64,000 nucleotides of DNA from Rotaria macrura (GCA_900239685.1 OENT01000023.1:186001-250000), one strand, 5' to 3'; counted from the first letter of the stretch, positions 36,801-49,774 are shown. The notes: generated by a model not told the origin, from the sequence alone. Made by a program: numbers and translations.

Positions 36801-39800
36801 TGGCTCGTGTAAGATTCTAACCCATTAAAATAGCCCCCGTTCCTTTTCTGATTCTTAAAACATAGTAAACCATTACAATCAAAGCCCTTCACGTATATTT
36901 TAAGTGCTCCATTTGACGAACATGAAGCTCTATAAAACATACACAGCAAATGGTGGATTGAATGTAATGGACGTATATTTACCTTAATAACAAGGACATG
37001 TGCAAACTTGGTATTGAATTGCAGTCAAACAATCGAATTCGATGAATTTGTTATGACATTTTATACGCATATGAAAGAAATTTATTTTTCTACTTACGAC
37101 AGAAACAATATTCATCTGCGATTAACTAAGTTCTATCTATTTTCTATTGAAAATGATATCAAATTAAGCTAACTCTAATAATTTTAATAATCTTCTTTAA
37201 ATTACACATATGACAATGTTCAAATTTTAACTTCTATTATTATCTATGTCAAAGTAGTTTCTATTATTTCAATAGGTCATATCGAATTCTTATCATAATA
37301 TTCTTGCTTGAAATAACAATCATCATACATTTATGTACACTGTCTTTCTCTGAATGTATTCTGTTTCAGTAAATTTAGTTTAAAGAATATCATCTTGTAC
37401 GTTGTTAGTTTTCTTCTCTTGCAAATAAAAAGCGACTTACATTGACAAATACGGCATTGATATAATCAGTTGTTTTATCAACCTGTGTCATCAAATATGG
37501 TCGACTATTATCAGCTATAAAAAGTTAACAAAGAACAGAAGAGACATGTTTGTTATCCCGTAAATTTGATTTCAATAGTATAAATCTCATAAATTACATG
37601 CAAGAATTGTTTCAATCCGATTTTTGTTTACATTCGCTGGATCGAGTGCACCCTGATATGAGAATTCAACAGTTGATTGTAATTGTTCCAATAGCTAATA
37701 ACAAAGAATGAAAATGGATTTGTGTTTTCCTTTGCTTTTTTTTCATATTACTTTATATTGACTTTTAATATCCATGTGTAATTTTCTTGTTACTAGGAAT
37801 TCTTGTAATGATACGCTTGTATTCATAGTTAAGATTCCTTCAACTAGAGCACGATATAGAAATACATATTGATCTGCTGTTTGTATCATATATACTCGAT
37901 TTTGTCTAAATTAATAGAATACATATGAAAAATTTTCTCGTGTTGCTTTTTTTTATATGAAAAGGCTTCACCTCATTCGATGAGTGAATTCAAGGATATC
38001 GACATTATCATGATGTTTAGCTTTTTCTAATAAGGCATCTAGAGCAATAAATGTTCCTGATCGACCAACACCCGCACTAGAATGAATACGATGTTAATAG
38101 ATAAGAACAGAAAACTAGCGATGTAAGAGAGAGTAACAAAATTTCGAATAAAACCTGCAATGTACAAGTATTGGATTCGATGGTTTATAATCAGCACGGA
38201 AACGATGCCGAAAATCTAATAAAGGTGTAGATAAAGATAAACAGCCATGATCTAAAGGTAGAAGAATCGAATTTGAATTTAACGAATCAACCATCATATT
38301 ATCAGAATATATTACCTGGCCATGATAAAAAATGATACTGTTTCACTAGTAAAACGTCAGAAGACTACAAAAGAAGAAAAAAAAAACACTTGTAAAATTT
38401 ATTTGCTTTATACTAATTATTTAATAACTATTGTTCTTTTTATCTATAAGTGATCTCTCGACAGATTAATGAACCAAACTATACGTTAAGCTCTGACATA
38501 GGTTAATCTACTTGTTTAAACAAATGAAAAATATTTATATAAGGAAAGCAACGATTGTCAATACGGATTTGTTTATATTCAATCATAAAGATTAAATACC
38601 TCTGATTGATTGTATATAATCAATTTACGTATTGTATAATCAGCATATTTTTCTTCATTTTCGAGACGAATTTTAAAATCATTAATGCGTTTTTCATTTT
38701 CATCTGGCCAATATTGAATACATTTATGCTGTCAAATAGAAAAACAGAACATACATTCATATTTATGACAATATTTATTTTTGTGTTTTTACTTTTCCAT
38801 CCTCAAATAAACGAGTGACCATAATAATGGATTGAATACGCAATTGCCAAATCATACGAATAAAATCGTATAAAGTTGTATCAGTGGGAGCTACAAAAAA
38901 GTTTATATTAAATTTTATTTTGAGTCTCTCGCTATCCACAAAATTCTTGATGTCTAAGTTTTTTTTTTCTTGACTCTTTTTCTCACTTTTACCGGATCTC
39001 TTTGATAAGTAGTCGCGTTTACATATTTCAGACAATTGTTGATGATCAATATCTATCAGACATGATCAATTAATATTATCAGTGTAATCTGATCAACTCT
39101 AACTAAACAATATGTTGAAGGACAAGATTCAACATAGCTGTCACGCATATCTAATATTAAAACGAAATCAACTCTGTTTTAATGAAAGTCTAATTGATGA
39201 AAAATTGTTTGCACGAAATTTGAGAGTTACCATCGCACATTAGTATCGTTCAGATATCATGGATTGATACTATCACTGAATTAATTGTAACAAAAGCATA
39301 GAGTTCGAACTAACATATTTGTATTCCTGAACGATGTAGACGAGACTAGCTGTACGTAATAGACAATAATCATCTACGTCAAATAATGAACAAACCTTGA
39401 GCAGCTATGTACAAATTGCTTGCACAAAATCCATCTATGTAAGATGCATTGATATAATCGCTTGATGGATCATTAGCTAAAGGTTTCAATATAACTCGAG
39501 AATGATCATCTAAAGCACAATGAAAATCTATTCCAATCATTCATAGAAATTTTCAATACAGACATGGTTCAATAGAATTGAATCGATTTTTCATTTTATT
39601 TTCAGGTCGAAATGCAGCTGTTTTTGGATGAAGAGATTCTGTAGGTAATTTCTAATGAATCAAATAAACATTAAAAAGAATTTCATCATTATACAAGAAC
39701 ATGTTTTAATGAACTTACTTCATATTCATCACGAATTCGTTGTTCAGGAAACGATTTTGATGTAAGCCATGTTCGTAATTCACTTAATTTGATCGGATTT

Positions 39801-41120
39801 TGCAGAAGATTAATGTCATTATTCATGTTACCATCAGGAACTGTTCGATCTATGATATAGTGAAAATATTCGATTGATTCAAAAATAATATATGAAGGAA
39901 ATATTTGACATGCTATATAGAAAACATAGATTTCTATCAAATAAACTTTGATGACCCTTGGCATATCTCGTTTTCTCTTATCAAGGTAACGTAGTTTCAT
40001 GGTAAATACGCAAAAGATACTGTGTTTGTACGAAATAAAAGTGTAAATATGTTTTGAAATATTTATATGAAATTTTTGAGTTCAAGATTGTGTTTTAGTT
40101 CTTTTTCTTTCATTTTCATAATAATTAAACAAATAAAATGTATCATTTGTCCGAGATAGGAACAATCATATGTAAATCATTCGTTCTCATCTCTCTGTAA
40201 AAGTTCGCTGTGTTGCGAGTGTAATATATAATACTCGATGAAAGTTGATAGAGACAAACATCTTCGTAAATAGTTTACTTGTTTCATTGCTTGATAATTC
40301 ATTGAATTGTAATGTTGAAATTTTAGTTGATGAATTTTCTTTACTATGTTTAGATGATACGAGCATTCGTTTGAATCGTTTCCATAGAGGAACTTTTGTT
40401 GTTAATGGTGTTGACGATGATAAATGAGATGTTTCATCTAATGTATTGTTTAATTGTGCACGTGTTACCATTGGTACTACTGTTGTTGACGTTGTGCGAA
40501 TTTTTGTTGATGTTGATGTTTGTGGTGAATTCGATGAATATTTTTCTTGATATTTTATTTCATTTTCATCATTATTTATTTTTGTCATCGGTGGTAAGGG
40601 TAATGGAACTGGTGGTTGATAAAGTTCACCATGTGATTTAGCATGCTGTAATTTTTTTGTTATATGTCGAAATGAATAAGTAGATTTTTCTTCTTCATTT
40701 GATTGTTGTTGTTGTTGTTGCTGATGATGATGATGATTTTGTTCTGTCTGATCGATAAGAGAAGGATTGGAAATATATTGTGGTAATGATGTATTCATCG
40801 ATGATTTAATATGTTCAGATCGACGATTAGTAGTTGATGGATGATGGTGTTGATAATGGTTATCATCGATTATTGACACTGTTATGCTACGTCGACCATT
40901 ATTATTATTGTTGTTATTAGTATTATGATTGAGCTTTAATTTAAAACAAATATTGAGACAAACAATATAATAACGACAAGTATTAATAATAAATACGACT
41001 CACTTGATAATTGTCACTCGTACGATTTGACAACGGTTGTCGAATGTAGCTTTTGTTTTGTTGTATTGTCAGTCGTTCGCTTTCTCTTCTTTTTCCGTTG
41101 TCTCCATTTTTTTCCTCCAT
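33822..41120 (-). CDS. Cytosolic tandem-domain protein tyrosine phosphatase, 18 exons, 866 aa
   Basis: Exons, minus strand: 41120-41004, 40933-40279, 39849-39719, 39651-39564, 39509-39396, 38890-38793, 38728-38600, 38364-38316, 38251-38155, 38076-37972, 37905-37752, 37694-37598, 37514-37441, 34752-34621, 34554-34414, 34356-34229, 34175-34043 and 33980-33822. Residues 1-280 are polar, with Asn, His and Gln runs and no signal peptide or membrane helix. Domain 1 (about 290-560) dephosphorylates phosphotyrosine. It has the PYDHSRV and [10 protein letters not shown] motifs, the WPD loop (459-461) and the catalytic [10 protein letters not shown] (Cys492, Arg498). Domain 2 (about 590-835) keeps the fold motifs ([30 protein letters not shown]) but reads QCLNGVTLSG at the active site, without the Arg and without WPD. 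The [11 protein letters not shown] part recalls domain 2 of PTPRG/PTPRZ. An in-frame stop lies 15 nt before the ATG. The next gene upstream ends only 633 nt away, so an ectodomain is unlikely. Confidence 0.9.
34753..37440 (-). other. Long intron 13 of the phosphatase gene (2.7 kb)
   Basis: It runs from GTAAGT at 37440 down to TTTTTCTAG ending at 34753, inside domain 2. Most other introns of the gene are under 100 nt. No nested gene is supported: the open frames in it (35448-35672, 35944-36150 and 36728-36949, all minus) lack family features. Whether it contains a decayed mobile element cannot be judged by eye. Confidence 0.8.
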
Positions 41121-41753
41121 GCTATGTATGGATTAATTCTTTTGTCTTGACATACGCACAAAAACACAATCGAGCAGTAGAAAAAGTCAAATCGGACAAA
41201 AGTTCAATCTTGTCGTTGTTCTTTGTCTTCAAACGACAACAAATAGAAAAACATAGTTCTCGTTCTCTCTATATTATGAAACTGACGCACCACCTATAAG
41301 AATAAGAAAAAGAGAAGCGAGTCGAAAAAAAAACACGAGTGACTCAGAACGAAAATTGATGCAGAAAGAATGCAAGAGAGAAGAAAAAAAAACAATGCCG
41401 AATAAGTTATACTCTCATCAGTATTTATAAATAGGCAACTAATGTTAGCTGAAGTAGTAGTCTCGTTATTTTGTAATCAATATTCGTCTGGCAATCAAAT
41501 GAACTAATAAATTGAATATGATAGATTTTCAATCGAAATATTGTTCTGACATTTTCTTTCATTTTTCAAGTGTCATCATAAATAAATAAAGGCATGTAAG
41601 TATACTTGTATGAATCTCAGATTGCCGTTTTTTTCTTCATCATAATCTCTGGATTTATATATAAAATAAAAAGCGAAGAAAAAAAAACGAAGAAAAGAAC
41701 ACATCAGCAAAAAAGAGAAAATGGATCAGTCAATATTCATCGAATAAAACTAG
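41121..41753. other. Spacer between COPS4 3' end and phosphatase gene start
   Basis: A 633-nt, A/G-rich spacer with several purine runs. It must contain the 3' UTR of COPS4 and the promoter or leader of the phosphatase gene. The open frame at 41027-41299 (plus) is antisense to the phosphatase first exon and has no recognisable features. Confidence 0.55.
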
Positions 41754-44700
41754 TTAAGATATATCCATTGGTTTAACAGTTGTTATATTTGTTTCAGCTA
41801 TACTTGTGTCATCATCGTCATTTGTTGCTGCAGTGATTCTTGCTTCGATCGATGCCATCGTCTTTTGGCACCAATCAGGATGAACAGCTTGTATTTTATC
41901 GAGCACTTGATTGACTTGCACACAAAACGATTCAATACGACGATCCCATTGCGCAAGTTGTTCACTAGCTAGAAAGTAGAATAAAGAAAAAGAAATGAAA
42001 GCAAAACAAAACAAATGCTTTTGTCTTTCATAAGACATGATCTTGATTAAACCTTGAAAATGAAGAACAGATTCGATTTGGTCAACAAAACCGCTTAGAC
42101 GCCCTTCTGAAATCATTTGTGATGCAATTTTTTCGGACTAGAAGAAAAAAAAATATATATATATATATATGTAATCAGAAGACATAAGATATGTCGTTTA
42201 AAATGGAACTATTTACTTTTTCACTAGGTATTCCTAGAAGACCGCCTAGTTCAGAAAATGTTATATTTGTATATATTTTACTAACTGCAACAAGATTATG
42301 TTCGATGACGGCTCGTTGAAGAATTGTATAACCTAAGATCAACAAAAAATTGGTTCTATTATTTGAAATTCTTTAGTGTATTTCTATAATTATTTTACCA
42401 TCAGGTGTTGTTGCTTTTTGATGTTCAGCTAGAAGACTTTCAAATTGTTTGGCATCATTTGGACTTATAATTCGTTCTAAATACCTAGAAGAAATATTTT
42501 CAAGAGTGTTACATAGGCAGAAAAGAAATTCATAATCATATCTTCTTTCATACATTTTATTTAACATTGAATAAGCAGGTGATCGTTGAGAACGTTCATC
42601 TTTAAATAATGTGCCTAGCATTCTCGATCGATGTGGACCAGCCGGTGCCAATATAGCACAAATTAATGCATTATCTAATGCTTTCATACGTTCTTCACCA
42701 CTAACAATCGATTTAAGTGATAACTCATTGTAACGTTGTGCAGCTTCGACAAATTTTCGTTTATAATCAAGTATACGAGCATAACATGCCTGAATAAGAA
42801 AAATGAATATACACATACAATTGAGTGCAAAGAAAATTGTCGCTAGCATTCGCTAAATGAAACCGTCTGATCATGATGAATGGTGAAAATTCTTTTTTCG
42901 TAAATAGTTTACACACCATCGAGTATATAAATATTCTAATCAAAAACTACTGTTCTGCTTTGCTCCAGATCACGAACAACAAAAATATTACGTCCACATC
43001 GCTTCACTCAAAACAACTCAGATTAATATTGCCTTTTCCCATAAATATTGTCAAGGCATAAAAGGTGTACTCAAAGTAAAGTGAGAGTTTAACCATGAAG
43101 TTAATTTCGAATCAAACTTTTGTAGATAAAGTAACAATTCTACATGATGATGTCGTGATTTCTAAAATGGGAAAGAAACTATGTGCCGAATCCTCGACTC
43201 GTGACCCCTATTGAAATATTTGAAAGAACTATGCGAACTTTTTTCTGAAAAAAAATTTTTATCTATTAGTCGAGAACCATTTTCTCTTAAAATCTCAAGA
43301 CGACCGTATAGCTAAGTCACTATTGAGAAAGTGACAAAATCGAATGGGTGCGATATTTGCAAAGAGAAGTCTACAGACTGCGACCATCTAGTTATTTCAA
43401 AGATCAATAAGCATGGCTGGAACTCATTTACATATCATTAGATGCTATGAACAAGAAGCTTCGGTTAGAAGGCGATTTCCCAAGTTCAACAATTTTCTTA
43501 ATTTAGTTAGTATTCGCCTGTAGATTGATAATTTCAATGAAACCTAATATCTGATTTACGATAAAGAATTGTCTTCGAGAGTAGGTTGTTTAAAAAAGAA
43601 ACCTAATTAGATAAATTAGTGCGAAATTTATTGTATTACAAGTTAAAAGGTTTTTTTTGGTTAATCTGTTTGTCTATTGGGATTAAGTCAACGTGTTCAT
43701 GTTAGAACGAATCATGTGAATAACTTGGATAGACGATGATCATTAAACTAGAATGATGAAACTTAGATGCAGTCATGTCACTGCGTAAATGTGACATAGA
43801 TTTCTTTGAATGATATCGAAGGTGAATGTTTTGATAACATCTCTTTTCTGTAGTCATGCCATTGCTGTGAGACATATGAAATGCCTCGATATTATTAATG
43901 CATATAAGTATAGATGTTTGGAAAGGAAATCGAATATTTCGGACAAGATAGTTTCATGGCAAGTTGCTCATTTTCTTTTCTTCTATCAATATCAGATTAG
44001 CTAAAATGATTGTAGAATAGTTTATGGTTGGTTAGAAACTTCTTTGAACGCTTTAGCCTGAATACCATACAGTATAATACGTTATATTGAGAACAGTACG
44101 ATTTTTAGGTTAAGTTTTTCTATTGTACTATACAAAAGGAGTTGTTAGAAAATAATCTAAGTAGTTAATTATGCAAGAACATGCTCTTTTTCATATATAT
44201 GTATATATAATGCAGTAGATTTTTAGCAACTGACCTGGAAAAGATTATCATTCTAGCAAGACAGCTGAACTTGTCAAACATTAGATCAATCAATTTATTG
44301 TAAGAAAATAAAAGTGAATTTGTTTGACGTCTTTGAACAGAAGAATCTGATCTTTCTATTTAAGAAAATTTCATCAGAAAAAGTTTAAAAATTTCAACTC
44401 ATACCAGGATCGAATCATTGCAATTTCTACGAAAAACAGGAATATAAATCCTTCAATGAGAGAAGCGACTTGAAATTTCATCAGAATACAGAATTTAACA
44501 TCAGTTAGTAGTTCTCAAAAAAGATTTCGAATTCATTAATTAAGACTATTCTAACCAATAGTTCTACATAGAAGACAAATTATTCTCATAGAAGTTTACA
44601 CGTAAAACTGAAAACACTACTTCCAATATGGAGACTCTAGGACATGTGATATTGTGACAGAAATAAGAGACTAGCTCGAATCCTATGTACGATATTCATA

Positions 44701-45824
44701 AATCATTTTTGTAACTCATTGTCTCGACTTGAAAGTGATATATGAAACAGACGTGTCCTCTTTTTGTTCGACAAGAAACGATTAAAACAAAATGTTTTAG
44801 GCGTGAAAATTTCATGACTTAGATAAAAAAATCAATTTTTTTTTGTCAGTAAAAAAACAGAACTGTTTCATACTCGATAGAGAATCTGCAATTTTTCATC
44901 GCGTGTGTCATTCTGTAAGAGTGATGCTCGATTGATGAAAACTTCTGCTTGAACTGGATCATCATCTTCAAGATAAAGTCGTGCAATTCGTAAATAAGTT
45001 TTTAATTTATAATCCGATGAAAGAGGTCTAAAGAGTAAAGTGAAACAGAATAATTTTCACTAAAGATGAACACAATGAAAACTTCGCATACTTTTGTGCC
45101 GATTCTAATGGTGCACCGCAAAGAATTTTAGCTGCTTCACGCCAATTTTCTTCACTTTCATATATGTCAGCAAGAAAATTTCGATACAGTCCCACTTGAT
45201 CTTCAAAAGATATGGCTCGAGCAGCAATACGTTCAAGTGCATACAATGCGACTTCTTTTGATTGTTCCGATGACAAAGTATTTAGATACGATGTACATAA
45301 CTCCGTTAATAATTGACGTGATGCGACCAGAATAATTTTATCATCCACAACTAAACATCGAGCAAAGTGCAAATTGAATAAATGAAATGCGATACAAACC
45401 AGCATCAAGAAATCTTTTTAAATTCTCAATAGCTTGTGGTTGTTTTGTATCTTTGGTAATTTCATCGAGAATGGATTTGAATCTAAAGAATGAATATAAA
45501 ACTTATCTCAAGATGAAAGAAGCACGAGGATTATCTAACTATTTCTCATTTGAAAAAAAAACACGGATGAGACCAAGACAAGTATTCTAAATACTGAATT
45601 ACTCAATTTTTTCTTCGATCATTCGAATAAGATTTTTATTAAGTTCAACATCTATTTCAAAATCAAATTGATTTCTATGAAAACAATCAATTATTTTCCC
45701 TGTAAACTCTAGTGATACTAAATTATGATTTTACTACAATTGCAATCACTTACTTGTCAATAAGCTCTTTATGAGGGAGACCTTTATTGACTACTTGTTG
45801 GAGTTGTTCGGCAATACTAGCCAT
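41754..45824 (-). CDS. COPS4: COP9 signalosome subunit 4, ten exons, 458 aa
   Basis: Exons, minus strand: 45824-45754, 45674-45603, 45482-45400, 45350-45092, 45027-44874, 42789-42554, 42484-42399, 42332-42217, 42137-42053 and 41968-41754. CSN4 is a PCI-domain subunit of the COP9 signalosome, which removes NEDD8 from cullin-RING ubiquitin ligases. Recognised blocks include [78 protein letters not shown] and HQKATTPDG. The PCI helix-winged-helix end follows with [26 protein letters not shown] and [19 protein letters not shown]. At 458 residues it is a little longer than the human protein of about 406, with an acidic Thr/Asp-rich tail. The start is only 61 nt below the PSMD5 stop, with a 3' splice site six nt before the ATG, so it is probably the second gene of an operon. 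Confidence 0.95.
42790..44873 (-). other. Long intron 5 of COPS4 (2.1 kb)
   Basis: It runs from GTATGA at 44873 to TTCTTATTCAG ending at 42790. The other introns of this gene are about 40-130 nt. The open frames in it (42873-43061 plus and 43810-44004 plus) have no recognisable features. A decayed insertion could explain the size, but no terminal repeats or transposase fragments were spotted. Confidence 0.8.
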
Positions 45825-45885
45825 ATCTATCTGAAATAAAAAAAACAGCTTGTTTTATTTTAACAGTTACATTAGAATAGTCGAA
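45825..45885 (-). promoter_or_regulatory. Intercistronic region PSMD5-COPS4 with polyadenylation signal and 3' splice site
   Basis: It is 61 nt long on the minus strand. After the PSMD5 TAG there is an AATAAA (45858-45853), then a T-rich tract and CAG (AG at 45832-45831), then six nt to the COPS4 ATG. This order (poly(A) signal, U-rich tract, 3' splice site, start codon) is that of operon junctions resolved by spliced-leader trans-splicing in nematodes and some other animals. No room for an ordinary promoter is visible. Confidence 0.7.
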
Positions 45886-47913
45886 CTATTCGTTCGATCC
45901 ATCGAAAGCAACATTAGCCTCTGGCTCAACATAGAAAGCTCCTTCATTAACAAAACGTCTGAATTTCAAATAGTTAACATTTCCGATAGCCAATTTAGCT
46001 TCGTCATCATTTTGACAGATCGATTTAATAATAGAAAATTTTGCTTCTTTGCCTTCTTTATCTTTTTCCGTTGAACGATTAAGAAGAAATTCAATGAAAC
46101 CAGGCTCAGCATTCATTACATGTAACATCCATGGTGATCGTGTTAACTCAAATAAACATCGATAAGAGCTAAGACGTAAATCAACGAACGGTTGTTTTGC
46201 TATATTAATAATAATTGGAAGAATAGGAAATACTCGATTACATAAACGATAAATTTGTTCAGTAAGAGAGTAGGCATTTGATGATGAATTTTTATTCGAT
46301 GGTATATGAAACAAATCAGCCAGACAAGCAAGACTACGAATACTAAAATTCGACAAGAATAAGTATAATTAAAAAGCATGTTTTTTTGACGAAATTTCTA
46401 CCGCATATCAGATTGAGATGATCGTATCATTTGAACTAGTTTTTCAATAAAATCGCCGAATCTAGGATTCGAGAGAATATATTCTTTTCCATTTAATGTT
46501 TTGCCAATGAATCCGATGGTATCTAGATGATAAACAAACGAAAGCATTGTATCTGATGAACTGTGAGATTTTGATGAAAGTTGAAGGATCACAAATAAAA
46601 AAATTCTACGAACACTCTATTGTCAAGTTTATTTACCTACTCATTAATATTCTTATGTTTACCATCAAACCTATTTCTTAAAGTTTCGATGTATAAGTCA
46701 TGAGAGTATTAGTTCGGTAATGAAAACTAACAGATATTTGTAGATATCTTATTTTTATCTATGTTCTTTAGATACCATTACGTATGGTATATCGTAAAGC
46801 TCTCCATTTAACATGTGTCATTCTTATTCGTAAAATCAATTTCTTACCTAGACCAATAGCAATATAAGGACTTGAATCTGATTGAAGAAGAATATCAAAC
46901 AGAATTGGTAAAAATCGTTCGAGTAGATGATTATGTTGATCGATGGATACATTTGTTTCAAGTAAAACAAGATAGTTACGTAAGTAACAACCAAAAAATT
47001 TAATAAAACCTGGTTTAACTAAATCATAACGACTGTTTTCATCATTTGTCGAGAGTAATAGACGAAGATAGTGTTCAATAACACCTGTTTCATTTTGTAG
47101 ATAAGTTAATGTATGAGATTTTTGTGTTAATGTTGTTAATAGTTCAAGACAATTCATTAAATAAAGTATGTCATTATCACTATGTGTACAATCATAGAGA
47201 AATTGATCAAGAAGATGTTGTTCTTGTGTAATATGTTCATAAATACGTGAATCAATTAAACATAAATCAATTAAATATTCATAGATACGAAGTTTAACGA
47301 TTTCATTACATTTATTTGATGAAAGTAAAATCTGTCGATTCGATTCATGAAAATATTGCTCACGTAAATATGCTTGAAATATTTGTTGATCTTCAATACG
47401 ACTGACAGTATGAATCATGTGTTGAAGAATTTCTTTTGACTTCAACCATAACATTTGTTGATCACTATCAAGAAATAAATGAAGTAATGCATTAATATGA
47501 GAATGTTGAAATAAATTTTGAATAACAAAAAAACATTCCATTGTTGAACAACGTGCTAACTTTTCGAATGCTTTTAAACATAGAAGTTTTCCTCGTTGAG
47601 ATAATCCAACTTGATTATCAAGTCCAGTATTTAATAATGGATAGAAGTTGGTCATGATTTGTTCGATGGATAGATTATTTATAAAATGCTCAATAATTGC
47701 GCATAGAAGACGTTCAACTTCATCGTTATTAGTCGATCGAAGTAAATCAAATAATTGTGACCATGGTATTTGTTTATGAACTTGCTCGAATTGAATCGAT
47801 GACGATATACCTGATAGTTCAATATGAATACGTTCGAGTAATTCAATACTTTCGGCATTTTTCGATGTGATCAATAGATCCTCGAAAAGACGAAGTAAAT
47901 TACTGTTTTGCAT
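45886..47913 (-). CDS. PSMD5: 26S proteasome non-ATPase subunit 5 (S5b), three exons, 547 aa
   Basis: Exons, minus strand: 47913-46848, 46522-46402 and 46342-45886. PSMD5/S5b is an armadillo/HEAT-like chaperone for assembly of the proteasome base that can also inhibit 26S formation. Family blocks visible: VKPGFIKFFGCYLRNY, DTIGFIGKTLNGKEYIL, QPFVDLRLSSYRCLFEL, PGFIEFLLNRSTEKDKEGK and, at the end, NYLKFRRFVNEGAFYVEPEA. The length is close to the human protein of about 504. The N-terminus (MQNSNLLRLFEDLL) is divergent, but its position fits a full-length protein. The ATG is immediately preceded by TGTCATTTTAG, a 3' splice site at the start codon itself. COPS4 follows 61 nt downstream on the same strand. 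Confidence 0.9.
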
Positions 47914-49774
47914 CTAAAATGACAAATCATACATACAATACAACGCATTAAACTATGCCATCAAGAACGATAAATTTCTATCAAGAATTCTATTTTCAAT
48001 TAATACGATATTGTGATATTAATAATGTAGACAAATAATAAAGAAGTAGTAGGGTAAACTTGACTGTGTTATTATAAAAAGTATACTTCTCAATTCGAAC
48101 ATTATTTTTATGAGAATAAAAAACAGTGAAGAAAGCACCATCCTAATTTATCAGACTTCTCTAAGAATGAGTTATCGAAATCTGTTGGAATTTCCTAAGA
48201 TCTTCCAGATGAGATCAAAATAAATCAAAAACTGAACTGGCTTTTTCTTTACAGATCTTGCAAACAATTTTCGGTTGAATTCTTCTATCTTACTACCAAT
48301 GAAACGAGACGTGATTTCAAAAAGTCTGCAGTATGTATGAAAATGTTAGACTAGAAAAGCCAAGACGTGTGTATTCATTTTCTTCATGAAAATTCAGATC
48401 TATCAACAGTTGAAACAGTGTTCATAACATAGATAGCATTTCATCGTAAAATTTTTTAAAGATTCCAGAAGATGATTAAATCTTAAAATCGACCTCATAG
48501 ATAAATACACGTTCAAACTGAAATATGTCTAGGAAAAAAAGCGCCAAAGTTTTGGCTGACAACGATTATAACTTCGTTGAAAACTTCAGGAAGCAATAAA
48601 AATACAATTTTTATGAAAAAATTTTGATTATTCCATTTCTTATTGAAAGTTCTTTAAGTTATGTTTGATTAGATAATGAATTTTATTTTTCGATAGTGTT
48701 CATCTCCAATATAATATCACATGAGAATTTGAAATGTTCGTCACGGTACTATTGATCATCACCAAATCGTTTGAAAAGTTGAATGATGCATAAGATATAG
48801 AAAATAATTAACGACAAAGTTTTCACACCAATAATTTAAATAGAAATGCATATACAACGGTCTTTCGCATACTTTGGTTCATTTGCCATGCTTCATAGAT
48901 GATCTGAAATAATATAAATATTTCACATTAATAAGGATGAATGCCATCTAAATTTTGAGTTTCTATAAGTTTTAACTTATATTCTTGATTGATTCATTAA
49001 AGTTTTTAAAAATTTTATCTTCTAATAAATAGAATTTCAAAAAGAAGCAGATTTTTAGAGGAATTGGGAAATAGACTAGAACTTTTTGATAAACGTCTTT
49101 TTTTGTCACCAATGTAAAACTTGTCATTATTCAACAGTTTTCGAAGATCTAAAATATTGAACGAGCTAATGTGAGACGAAAACTGACTAGTCACGCGTAA
49201 GAAAGTTTTGAAATTTAAAGGTTTCCTCAATTTTCATACTGTACATCAACATCACGACATTCATATATCAATAGAATATAAATTCAAACTTTTAAAGGAA
49301 TAATAAAATGAGACACATCGAGTTTTCTACTTAATAATGCCATAGTTTCGATTTGAAGTATGCCTGAAAAACAATATGCCTTTCATAAAATCGTAGAAGG
49401 GCAGTTTTCCTTCGTTTTTTATGCAAAACATATGAAATAGCGATTCGACTTTTGCATGTAATCGTGTCAAGCCATAGATTCATTCATTATTTCAGCAAAA
49501 CTTATTTGAAGAAAGGTTTCGTACATTTTCATTATCTATGGCAAACTGCTCGATGAAGAAAAAATAAAAGGCATTAATGCATCAAAAAAAAAACTGAGAA
49601 TTTCTTGAAGACATGTACAGTAAAATCTCATTTCAAAAAGAATAAAATCTATTGAATGAATGCTACTAAACACATGTACAAAAAAATATGCACGGAGTAC
49701 CATTACGTTATAGTACTTTAGTTAAATTTACCAAAGATAAACATTGTTCCATCAAATTGCTCGGCAATAAAATT
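47914..49774. other. Spacer between the coiled-coil gene and PSMD5
   Basis: A stretch of 1.86 kb, A/T-rich, with the 3' UTR of the coiled-coil gene at its right end. An exon-like piece with good splice borders lies at 48876-48905 on the minus strand, but it does not join PSMD5 in frame. No other gene is recognised. Confidence 0.5.

Noticed and set aside
39689..40000. Hydrophobic stretch upstream of phosphatase domain 1 that could be read as a transmembrane helix
   Set aside because: It lies in the intron before exon 3, which has an acceptor (TATCATAG, AG at 39851-39850). The residue phase from exon 2 requires that splice. It is kept only as a refutation test for the no-membrane-helix claim.
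48876..48905. Exon-like piece on the minus strand (IIYEAWQMNQ) with a strong acceptor (TTATTTCAG) and a GTATGC donor, between the coiled-coil gene and PSMD5
   Set aside because: It cannot be joined to PSMD5 in frame (the joined reading meets TAA within a few codons), and the coiled-coil gene already ends at 49775. It may be an untranslated exon or chance, so it is not called.
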